A stretch of 7,635 bases of DNA, taken from NCBI GenBank assembly GCA_027063585.1, contig JAMORM010000068.1, positions 1 to 7,635 on the forward strand, read 5' to 3'. Of this stretch, positions 1 to 5,495 are shown one piece after another. The stretch comes from Sulfurimonas sp. Its GTDB lineage: Bacteria; Campylobacterota; Campylobacteria; Campylobacterales; Sulfurimonadaceae. The first letter of the stretch is position 1; every line of letters begins with the position of its first letter. The notes beneath the pieces are model-generated. The model was not told the origin of the DNA. It searched no databases and saw only the letters and a list, made by a program, of their open reading frames with translations. A program made the position numbers and the translations under genes.

Positions 1-745
1 TCTTACCGTCGGGGGCAGTGGAAAAACACCGCTTGTGACGGCTTTAGCTTTAAAATATACGAAACCGGCAGTGATTCTTCGCGGGTATGGTCGGCAGTCA
101 AGCGGTATGCTTGTCGTAAAAGACAAAACGAACATACTCTGTGATGTAAATCAAAGTGGTGATGAAGCAATGATATATGCAAAAAAGCTCCCAAATGCAA
201 CCGTAATAGTCAGCGAAGATAGAAAAATTGCTATACAAAAAGCAAAAGAACTTGGCTGCGAAATCATCTTTTTGGATGATGCTTATTCTAAACATAATAT
301 AAAAAAGCAGGATATTCTTATACATGTAAATACTAAAAATAACTTTTGTCTGCCGAGTGGACCTTATCGTGAGCGATTATGGCAAGGAAAGAAGGCGGTT
401 GTTGTGCAAGAAGGCGTTGATTTTATTAGGGAGGTACATGTAAACAATCCTACAGCAAAAATGACTCTTGTCACTGCCATAGCCAGACCGCAAAGACTTG
501 ATAAATATCTACCTAAAAATGTTGTGGCAAAACACTATTTCGAAGACCATCATATCTTTACAAAAAAGGAACTTGAAGCTATTTTACAAAAGGACAAGAC
601 AGTATCTTTGCTGGTAACTTTTAAAGATTATGTGAAAATGGAGTCTTTCGGATTACCACTTTCTCTTCTTGATTTGGAAGTGAAAGTGGATGAAAGCATT
701 TTAAAAAGTTTGCTTTTGAATAACTCTATGAGTAAAGAGTCGTAA
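1..745 (+). CDS. lpxK: Tetraacyldisaccharide 4'-kinase LpxK (5' end missing)
   Basis: LpxK phosphorylates the 4' position of the tetraacyl-disaccharide-1-phosphate precursor to make lipid IVA, at the inner face of the inner membrane. The frame is open to the left edge, reading from base 2, so the gene starts outside the window; a GTG at 35 is internal. Of the 247 visible residues, the P-loop GGSGKTP lies at 4-10, followed by RGYGR (27-31), SGDEA (52-56), the DDAYSKH element (92-98), LPSGPYRE (117-124), a TAIARPQR-like stretch (about 157-165) and FEDHH (180-184), all in the family order. Roughly 50-60 N-terminal residues, including the membrane-associated helix, are missing. The usual DDGFQH is DDAYSKH here; I believe epsilonproteobacterial LpxK proteins often vary at this site. 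The last 45 bp overlap the convergent permease gene, so no intrinsic terminator fits between them. Identification is firm from the ordered motifs. Confidence 0.93.
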   Translation, partial: LTVGGSGKTPLVTALALKYTKPAVILRGYGRQSSGMLVVKDKTNILCDVNQSGDEAMIYAKKLPNATVIVSEDRKIAIQKAKELGCEIIFLDDAYSKHNIKKQDILIHVNTKNNFCLPSGPYRERLWQGKKAVVVQEGVDFIREVHVNNPTAKMTLVTAIARPQRLDKYLPKNVVAKHYFEDHHIFTKKELEAILQKDKTVSLLVTFKDYVKMESFGLPLSLLDLEVKVDESILKSLLLNNSMSKES

Positions 746-1990
746 ACCTATTTCTATAAGAAATGCAAGGAAAAAAGCACCTGCTATAAAATACCCGACA
801 TTTGGAATATGTTTTGACGTGTACTGCAGTGCCAAAATTATGGCAGCAAACATAGTTACAATGGCCAAAATAAGTAGAGTAGCCGAAGCCCCGGTATGTT
901 TTCTTTTAAGTAGATGCCCAATATGGACAAGTGCATGGATAAAAAGCATTGAAATAGAGCCAATAGCAGCAATTTCTTTGAGATCAAAAAAAAGTATTAA
1001 AAGCGATATGAAAATCGCACTGATAATAAGCCCTTCAGTAGAATGGTAGACATATCTTTTGTAGACTTCAGGAAGTTCTCCGTTTTTTGCCATGTCATAG
1101 GTTACATTTGTGACGGCATAAAGATTAGCATTGATAGATGAGGCAGTAGAAATAAGTGCTGCAATTGCCATTAATGTAAATCCGAGTTGACCAAATACGG
1201 GTTTTGCAGCCTCAGCAAGAGCATAATCCTGTGCTTTTATGATTTGGGGCAAAGTCAAATTTCCAAAGACAGCAAAGGTTACGGCAATATATAAAACCAT
1301 AACTAAAAGGATAGCAATCAGCATAGCTTTTAGCATAAGTTTTGAAGGGTCTTGCATGTCTTCTGCCGTATTTGTTATCACACGGAAACCTTCATAAGCA
1401 AAAAATGTCAATGCAATAGAAGAAAATATATTTAAAACAGGGGGTGCATTTTTGATGGCAAGATAATCAGGATGTATATAAAAGGAAACAGCAACCGTAA
1501 AAATTATAATGATGGAGATTTTTATGATAACTATTAAGTTTTCACTTCTTGCAATAAGTGTACTTCCTGCAAGATTAATTGCCACAAAAGTAAGTAAAAT
1601 ACCTACGGCAAAAATATTTGCATAGTCTTGTGTATGTGTATCCATCATCATAGAAGCATAGGTGCCAAAAGTTTTTGCAACCATTGCAAGCGCAACTATG
1701 GCAGAAAGATAAAATAAAACAGCTACTGAACCCGAAAAAACACCTTCTCCGTAGCACTGTACCAAATATTCCACAATGCCACCACGGCTTGGATAAGCAG
1801 TTGCCAGTTTTGCCAGAGAATACCCACTCAGCAGTGCTATAATACCACCGAGTATAAAAGAGATCCATACAAGATTTCCGGCAATGGCTCCCGCTTCACC
1901 AAGCAGTACGAATATACCTGCCCCAACCATGGAGCCAATCCCCAAAAAGACGGCACTCCAAAGTCCAAATGCTTTTTCTTTTTGTTGCAT
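701..1990 (-). CDS. APC-superfamily amino acid/amine permease
   Basis: This 429-residue inner-membrane transporter has about 12 predicted hydrophobic segments. TM1 carries the substrate-binding GIGSMVGAGIF motif (17-27). TM3 is preceded by YPSRGG (66-71). The TM6 region reads FFAYEGF followed by E210 and DP (196-215), as in the family pattern for substrate and ion coupling. TM8 is followed by SINANLYAVTNVTYDMAKNGELPE (284-307), with the typical 'marnG.lP' loop. Length is normal (420-480). The specificity (amino acid, polyamine or antiporter) cannot be read from the sequence. The ATG lies one base beyond the TAA of the upstream HdeD gene and has no good Shine-Dalgarno, so translation is probably coupled to hdeD. 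The 3' end overlaps lpxK by 45 bp on the opposite strand. It contains a T8 run on the coding strand (986-993), which is ordinary for this base composition. Confidence 0.9.
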   Translation of the reverse strand: MQQKEKAFGLWSAVFLGIGSMVGAGIFVLLGEAGAIAGNLVWISFILGGIIALLSGYSLAKLATAYPSRGGIVEYLVQCYGEGVFSGSVAVLFYLSAIVALAMVAKTFGTYASMMMDTHTQDYANIFAVGILLTFVAINLAGSTLIARSENLIVIIKISIIIIFTVAVSFYIHPDYLAIKNAPPVLNIFSSIALTFFAYEGFRVITNTAEDMQDPSKLMLKAMLIAILLVMVLYIAVTFAVFGNLTLPQIIKAQDYALAEAAKPVFGQLGFTLMAIAALISTASSINANLYAVTNVTYDMAKNGELPEVYKRYVYHSTEGLIISAIFISLLILFFDLKEIAAIGSISMLFIHALVHIGHLLKRKHTGASATLLILAIVTMFAAIILALQYTSKHIPNVGYFIAGAFFLAFLIEIGLRLFTHRVIQKQTF

Positions 1991-1991
1991 A

Positions 1992-2537
1992 TTATTTAGT
2001 CATTTTTTTAAAAATTGAACCTGTCACTATGAGCGCAAAACCGTCAAAAAACAAACTGAAACCTACTAGCAGTCCTATGAGATAGGTTGATGTAAACGGC
2101 CAGCCGACGATGAATAAAATACCGATAATCATTGAAAAAATTGCATTGACAAGCCACCAGACCCATCCGCTTGCAGGGCGCATGGTCATAGCGAGTGAAA
2201 AACTTGCAAATGAATCCATAAAAAAGTAAATTGCAAAAAGCAGACCGACTGTTCCTATCCCCGTCATCGGATAAAATATCATTAAGAGTCCAACACCTAT
2301 AAGAATAAAGCTTTTTAACCATCCAAGATAGTCTTTTTTGTCACTTATGTAGGTAAAATATCCAGCCATTAAGCCACCAAATATCATAAGCCATGCAACA
2401 AAAGTCACTGTTGCAACAGTCATAACTACAGGATAGATAATACCAACCAGACCTAATATAATAAAAATTACACCTGTAATTTTTGAATATTTACTAAATT
2501 TATCAAACAAATTTTCATCTATAGGATAATTCCACAT
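1992..2537 (-). CDS. HdeD/DUF308-family membrane protein
   Basis: This 181-residue protein has six hydrophobic segments arranged as three related two-helix units, starting near residues 20, 77 and 132. Each unit has the DUF308 pattern: a G-rich first helix of the 'GVIFIILGLVGIIYP' type, a turn with YP or WP plus small/Thr residues, then a second helix ending in a 'F..G' or 'FF.DGFALI'-like stretch. In Escherichia coli, HdeD is an inner-membrane protein linked to acid resistance at high cell density; the biochemical role of the family is unknown. The start is supported by AAGGAGA at 2549-2543, five bases before the ATG. It is the second gene of the minus operon: 16 bp after the small membrane protein and one base before the permease. 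The acid-stress role is inherited from E. coli and is only a suggestion here. Confidence 0.88.
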   Translation of the reverse strand: MWNYPIDENLFDKFSKYSKITGVIFIILGLVGIIYPVVMTVATVTFVAWLMIFGGLMAGYFTYISDKKDYLGWLKSFILIGVGLLMIFYPMTGIGTVGLLFAIYFFMDSFASFSLAMTMRPASGWVWWLVNAIFSMIIGILFIVGWPFTSTYLIGLLVGFSLFFDGFALIVTGSIFKKMTK

Positions 2538-2553
2538 TTATTTCTCCTTGAAA

Positions 2554-2724
2554 TTATAAAACCGGTGGGAACATTACAGCCCCAAACAGTGCGCTGATAG
2601 CCCAAAAGACTACACTAAGTATGAAAATGGCAGGAATAGACGCCAATGCCAATTTGACTAAAAAAACTACTAAATCCAAAAAAGGTATATCTAAACCTTT
2701 AATGATGACTTCCTTCTCTTGCAT
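2554..2724 (-). CDS. Small membrane protein, 56 residues, function unknown
   Basis: Translation from the ATG at 2724 gives a 56-residue protein ending in FPPVL. It has a short charged N-terminus (MQEKEVIIKG), then LDIPFLDLVVFLVKLALASI, then a long hydrophobic stretch to about residue 50. It should span the inner membrane once or twice. The start has AAGGA at 2736-2732 with a 7-base spacer, and a strong extended -10 promoter lies just upstream at 2765-2757. It is followed after 16 bp by the HdeD gene and then the permease, so it is the first gene of that operon. I do not assign a family; small proteins of this shape occur next to DUF308 or transporter genes in proteobacteria, so it may be an accessory or regulatory subunit. 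The start signals, position and uninterrupted hydrophobic composition argue that it is real. Confidence 0.8.
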   Translation of the reverse strand: MQEKEVIIKGLDIPFLDLVVFLVKLALASIPAIFILSVVFWAISALFGAVMFPPVL

Positions 2725-2731
2725 TTTGAAA

Positions 2732-2736
2732 TCCTT
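2732..2736 (-). promoter_or_regulatory. Ribosome binding site of the small membrane protein
   Basis: AAGGA on the minus strand, 7 bases before the ATG at 2724. It supports this short gene being translated. Confidence 0.75.
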
Positions 2737-2756
2737 AAAATTATTTTACATAGAGG

Positions 2757-2765
2757 AGTATAACA
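2757..2765 (-). promoter_or_regulatory. Extended -10 promoter of the minus-strand operon
   Basis: The minus strand reads TGTTATACT, an extended -10 (TGnTATAAT type) with one mismatch in the hexamer. Transcription would begin near 2750, giving a leader of about 25 bases with the AAGGA site. No convincing -35 hexamer is seen at the usual spacing, which is normal for the housekeeping sigma factor of Campylobacterota; upstream DNA is AT-rich. It would drive the small membrane protein, HdeD and permease genes. Confidence 0.65.
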
Positions 2766-2937
2766 TGAATGCTTCAAATACAATGCTACAAAAGTTCCAT
2801 TTATTCTTTTTTGTATTATGTAGAGGATAAAAAAGAAAAAAAGTAGAAAAACAATGACTGATAAGTGATGCTGGAATAGTAAGTCCGATTTTACCCTCCA
2901 ATATACTCCAGATAAAAAGTAAATAATCTTTAAATAA

Positions 2938-2955
2938 TATAATCTTGGTTAAAAT
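2938..2955 (+). promoter_or_regulatory. Candidate argB promoter (-10 boxes)
   Basis: Two overlapping choices exist: a perfect TATAAT at 2938-2943 and TAAAAT at 2950-2955 within GGTTAAAATAGCGC. The second would start transcription near 2962 and give a leader of about 26 bases before the TTG start, with the ribosome site included. Upstream DNA is A/T-rich without a clear -35, as usual in this phylum. Which box is used cannot be settled from sequence. Confidence 0.55.
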
Positions 2956-2975
2956 AGCGCAATTATTATTGCATG

Positions 2976-2980
2976 AAGGA
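2976..2980 (+). promoter_or_regulatory. Ribosome binding site deciding the argB TTG start
   Basis: AAGGA lies 7 bases before TTG at 2988. The upstream in-frame ATG at 2973 overlaps this site and has no purine-rich motif in front of it (GCGCAATTATTATTGC), so TTG is the better start. Confidence 0.7.
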
Positions 2981-2987
2981 AATTATA

Positions 2988-3839
2988 TTGCAGGCAAAAA
3001 TCGAAACAGTTAAAACACTCCTTGACGCACTGCCGTTTATACGTGAGTTTAGAAAAGAGATAGTAGTCATTAAATACGGTGGCTCGGCACAAACTTCTCC
3101 CCAACTTAAAGAGAAATTTGCCGAAGATATTTTACTGATGTATCTTGTGGGAATTAAACCTGTGATTGTGCACGGCGGCGGGAAAAAAATTACCGATATG
3201 CTTGATGCTCTCAAAATTGATACACAGTTTATAGACGGACAGCGTGTCACGACAAAAGAGACGATGCGTATAGCCGAGATGATACTCAGTGGCGAGATAA
3301 ACAAAGAAATAGTTTCACTCCTTAATTCTCACGGAGCCAAGGCAATAGGAATTAGCGGAAAAGATGCCCATTTCATCTCTGCGCGTGCAAAAGATTTTTC
3401 CAAATGGGGATTGACGGGAAATATTACCAATGTAAAAGCGGAAGTTATTTCTAATCTCATAAAAGAAAATTTTGTGCCGGTGATTGCCCCTATAGCAGCA
3501 GGTGAGGAGATGGGACATCCGGGTTATAATATTAATGCGGATTTGTGTGCATCATACGTTGCAAAAGCCATTGGTGCCAATAAAATAATATTTTTGACAG
3601 ATACCGAAGGTGTGCTTAATAACGACAAACAACTGCTTTCAACATTGACAAAAGATGAAGTAAAACTGCTTAAAGACAATGGCACGATTCACGGCGGTAT
3701 GGTCCCAAAGGTAGATGCCTGCTTAGAAGCTATTGACGGCGGTGTTCAAAAGGCGCATATTATTGACGGTAGACTTGAACACTCAATGTTACTTGAACTT
3801 TTTACATCAGAGGGTGTAGGTACCCAAATAGTTAAGTGA
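2988..3839 (+). CDS. argB: Acetylglutamate kinase ArgB
   Basis: ArgB phosphorylates N-acetyl-L-glutamate with ATP, the second step of arginine synthesis, in the cytoplasm. From TTG the product is 283 residues, normal for the family (from the ATG at 2973 it would be 288). Visible motifs are VIKYGG (27-32, with the phosphate-binding Lys29), HGGGKK (62-67), GQRVT (84-88, substrate Arg), NINAD (181-185), LTDTEGV (203-209), GGMVPK (236-241, catalytic Lys) and the C-terminal E..T..G.GT pattern (270-280). An N-terminal helix of about 25 residues precedes the kinase core; in this family such a helix plus the C-terminal pattern marks hexameric enzymes that arginine inhibits, so feedback control is inferred. 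KYGGSAQ replaces the common KYGGNAM, and RVTT replaces RVTD. The gene starts a plus-strand run; the next gene begins 45 bp later with its own -10 candidate. Confidence 0.95.
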   Translation: MQAKIETVKTLLDALPFIREFRKEIVVIKYGGSAQTSPQLKEKFAEDILLMYLVGIKPVIVHGGGKKITDMLDALKIDTQFIDGQRVTTKETMRIAEMILSGEINKEIVSLLNSHGAKAIGISGKDAHFISARAKDFSKWGLTGNITNVKAEVISNLIKENFVPVIAPIAAGEEMGHPGYNINADLCASYVAKAIGANKIIFLTDTEGVLNNDKQLLSTLTKDEVKLLKDNGTIHGGMVPKVDACLEAIDGGVQKAHIIDGRLEHSMLLELFTSEGVGTQIVK

Positions 3840-3846
3840 AAATCGT

Positions 3847-3852
3847 TATAAT
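3847..3852 (+). promoter_or_regulatory. Candidate -10 box ahead of the DUF2018 gene
   Basis: A perfect TATAAT lies 8 bases after the argB stop and 32 bases before the next ATG. It could give the five-gene block its own transcript or add to read-through from argB; there is no hairpin terminator after argB. No clear -35 is seen. Confidence 0.5.
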
Positions 3853-3884
3853 CACACAAATTTTATAAATAAAGGAAAGAAAAT

Positions 3885-4175
3885 ATGAGTTACAGTGCAC
3901 TGTTTGAAGATGAAGAAGATATCTTTGGAGGTTCTCCAAGGTCAAAATTTATGGATGTGGTTTTTAATGCTAACAACGATATTGTAAGACAGGAATTGGA
4001 AAACTTTATAGAAAAAGCCGCTACGATGGAGCTAATGCTTGAAGAGCAGTTGGGTACACAAGATATAGAGTCGGCAATAACACAATACAAAATGAATCAT
4101 CTCGATGAGGTCAATGATACAAAAAAAAGTATTTTTGTAGAAATTATGGGTACTATTCTTTCACAAAGTGAATAG
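3885..4175 (+). CDS. DUF2018 (HP0242-type) protein, predicted knotted helical dimer
   Basis: This 96-residue acidic, mostly helical cytoplasmic protein has no signal peptide. The pattern LF....(I)F.G.P..K..DV.F.A (6-29), the helical ELE.FIE.AA.ME.MLE (37-53) and a C-terminal IF.E.MGTILSQSE (83-96) match what I recall of H. pylori HP0242, the founder of DUF2018. The HP0242 crystal structure is an intertwined, knotted helical homodimer; its function is unknown. The gene order after it (secreted protein, polyprenyl synthase, hemA, proS) is also that of HP0242 to HP0238, which supports the assignment. The ATG has AAGGA at 3872-3876 with an 8-base spacer. Only 3 bp separate its TAG from the next start, so the two are probably translated from one message. 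The fold is inferred from family membership only. Confidence 0.82.
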   Translation: MSYSALFEDEEDIFGGSPRSKFMDVVFNANNDIVRQELENFIEKAATMELMLEEQLGTQDIESAITQYKMNHLDEVNDTKKSIFVEIMGTILSQSE

Positions 4176-4178
4176 TCG

Positions 4179-4607
4179 GTGAAGTCTATTTTACAGATTT
4201 TTATAGTGGTATTGCTCTGTAATGCCACTCTTTTTGCAAATGATTTACAAGAAGTGAAGAAAATTTCACTCAAAAAAGATGAGCAAAAGAAAATTCTTGT
4301 AAAATATGACAACAAAAAACGACTTTTTAAATTTAGATGGACTTTGTATGTAAATGGAGGGATTGTTGTTTTGCGCTCATATGATAAAACGGTAGCGCAA
4401 AATATACTTTATTTAAATCATAAAAACCAAAGCTTTCGGGTTGAACTTAAAACACGAGGTGCTGATTTTTATAATGTACCTTATATTCTGGTTAAATTTA
4501 AAGAGTTTGATTTTAAAAAGAACATTGCCAAATTTGTACTTTATCTCTCCGATGATAAAGAGCAAATACGATTGGAAATAGTAAAAAATAAACAAAAGAC
4601 GAGATAA
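4179..4607 (+). CDS. Secreted hypothetical protein, HP0241-like position
   Basis: This 142-residue protein starts with GTG, three bases after the preceding stop. Residues 1-20 form a signal peptide: Lys2, a hydrophobic core (ILQIFIVVLLCNATLF), then probable cleavage after Ala20 (LFA-ND). Cys14 sits inside the core and lacks a good lipobox, so a lipoprotein is unlikely. The mature part is Lys-rich and beta-strand-like, with alternating hydrophobic residues (RLFKFRWTLYVNGGIVVLRS, 48-67) and no catalytic motif I can recognise; a periplasmic location is expected. The start has no good ribosome site, so coupling to the DUF2018 gene is likely. Its TAA abuts the ATG of the polyprenyl synthase with no gap. 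Position matches HP0241 of H. pylori, but sequence similarity was not tested. Function is unknown. Confidence 0.8.
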   Translation: MKSILQIFIVVLLCNATLFANDLQEVKKISLKKDEQKKILVKYDNKKRLFKFRWTLYVNGGIVVLRSYDKTVAQNILYLNHKNQSFRVELKTRGADFYNVPYILVKFKEFDFKKNIAKFVLYLSDDKEQIRLEIVKNKQKTR

Positions 4608-5495
4608 ATGCAAAGAGTAGAAGCACAAATAAAAAGATTGATTGACGAGTGTGATTATGATGAGGTGACTCGTTTGTTTTTAATGCTGCAAGGCGGTAAA
4701 AGACTTCGGGCGAAACTTATTCTTAAAATTGCCTCAGAGCATGAAGACGCACCTCTTTTAGCAGCGATTGTTGAACTCATACATGCGGCTTCATTGTTAC
4801 ATGATGATGTTATTGATGATGCCATGACAAGACGCGGTGAAGCTTCTGTCAACGCAACAGATGGCAGTAAAACAGCCGTAATGCTCGGTGATATTTTATA
4901 CTCCAAAGCATTTACGGAACTCGTTGCATTTGACAAAGATGTGGCACAGACAATTGCAGCATCGGTTACCGCACTCTCAAAAGGCGAAATGATGGATGTA
5001 AAAATGGCAGAAAACTTTAACAGTGATGAAAAACGTTATCTTGATATGCTTTATCTTAAAACGGCTACGCTCATTGAAGCTGCCGCAAAAGCAAGTGCAC
5101 TCTTGGCAGGTAAGGATGCACAAAAACATGCACTTTACGGCAGAAATCTTGGACTCTCTTTTCAAATTATTGATGATATTCTTGATATTACGGCAGATGA
5201 AGCAACGCTCGGCAAACCTGCTATGAATGATTATGTTGAGGGAAAATGTACTTTGCCCTATATCTACCTTTATGAAAAATTGGATGATAAAGAGAGACAA
5301 AAACTTATTTCCCTGCATGCTAAAAATCCGACGCCTGAAGAACTTGAATGGATGAAGGCAAAAATGCAAGAACACCAAACAATAGAAAAATCCTTTAAAC
5401 TGGCAAAGCAGCTTTCAGATGAAGCGAAAGATGTTTTAAAAGAAGAGGAAGATTTAGTCAATATTTTAGATACTATGATAAAAAGAAGTTATTAA
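4608..5495 (+). CDS. ispB: Trans-polyprenyl diphosphate synthase (quinone side chain, IspB type)
   Basis: The enzyme extends an allylic diphosphate with isopentenyl diphosphate units to form the long isoprenoid tail of menaquinone, in the cytoplasm or at the membrane. The 295-residue product has GGKRLR (29-34), the first Asp-rich motif LLHDDVIDD (63-71) followed by RRG (75-77), GD at 94-95, the second Asp-rich motif DDILD (189-193) and GKCTLP (212-217). The residues four and five places before the first Asp motif are Ser62 and Ala61, small as in long-chain synthases rather than aromatic as in short-chain ones. Campylobacterota usually carry menaquinone-6, so a six-unit product is plausible but not provable here. 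It is shorter than E. coli IspB (about 323), mainly at the N-terminus. The ATG directly follows the previous TAA, and its own stop overlaps the hemA start. H. pylori HP0240 is the positional counterpart. Confidence 0.9.
   Translation: MQRVEAQIKRLIDECDYDEVTRLFLMLQGGKRLRAKLILKIASEHEDAPLLAAIVELIHAASLLHDDVIDDAMTRRGEASVNATDGSKTAVMLGDILYSKAFTELVAFDKDVAQTIAASVTALSKGEMMDVKMAENFNSDEKRYLDMLYLKTATLIEAAAKASALLAGKDAQKHALYGRNLGLSFQIIDDILDITADEATLGKPAMNDYVEGKCTLPYIYLYEKLDDKERQKLISLHAKNPTPEELEWMKAKMQEHQTIEKSFKLAKQLSDEAKDVLKEEEDLVNILDTMIKRSY

Larger units (their letters stand above)
2725..2987. other. Divergent intergenic region between minus operon and argB
   Basis: This 263-bp non-coding stretch separates divergent transcription units. 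It contains the minus-strand extended -10 (2765-2757), a possible 21-codon plus-strand reading frame (2764-2829), A/T-rich low-complexity DNA (about 2800-2845), a GGAGTATA/TATACTCC pair in opposite orientation (2755-2762 and 2902-2909), a weak CTGGA...TCCAG inverted repeat (2871-2875 and 2907-2911), and -10 candidates for argB (2938-2955). I see no tRNA, riboswitch or intrinsic terminator in it. Confidence 0.7.

Noticed and set aside
35..37. GTG at 35 as the lpxK start
   Set aside because: The frame continues upstream to the window edge and contains the P-loop GGSGKTP, which must belong to the protein.
986..993. A8 tract in the permease gene (another at 4121-4128 in the DUF2018 gene) as a phase-variation site
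   Set aside because: Phase-variable tracts in this phylum are usually long G/C runs; A8 runs encoding Phe-Phe or Lys-Lys are expected in AT-rich genes, and both frames are intact.
819..1049. 76-codon plus-strand open frame inside the permease gene
   Set aside because: It is a shadow of a well-supported membrane transporter read on the minus strand; it has no family motif or independent context.
2621..2763. Plus-strand frame starting at ATG 2621 and running to 2830
   Set aside because: Its first half is antisense to the small membrane protein, has no ribosome site and shows no recognisable protein features; only the inner ATG at 2764 has a plausible site.
2804..2837. TTCTTTTTT and AAAAAAGAA arms that could pair as a hairpin
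   Set aside because: The stem is almost pure A/T with a 16-base loop, and no plus-strand gene ends before it; low-complexity DNA explains it better than a terminator.
4977..5378. 133-codon minus-strand open frame inside the polyprenyl synthase gene
   Set aside because: The opposite strand encodes an enzyme with both Asp-rich motifs, and this frame resembles no protein and has no promoter or operon context.
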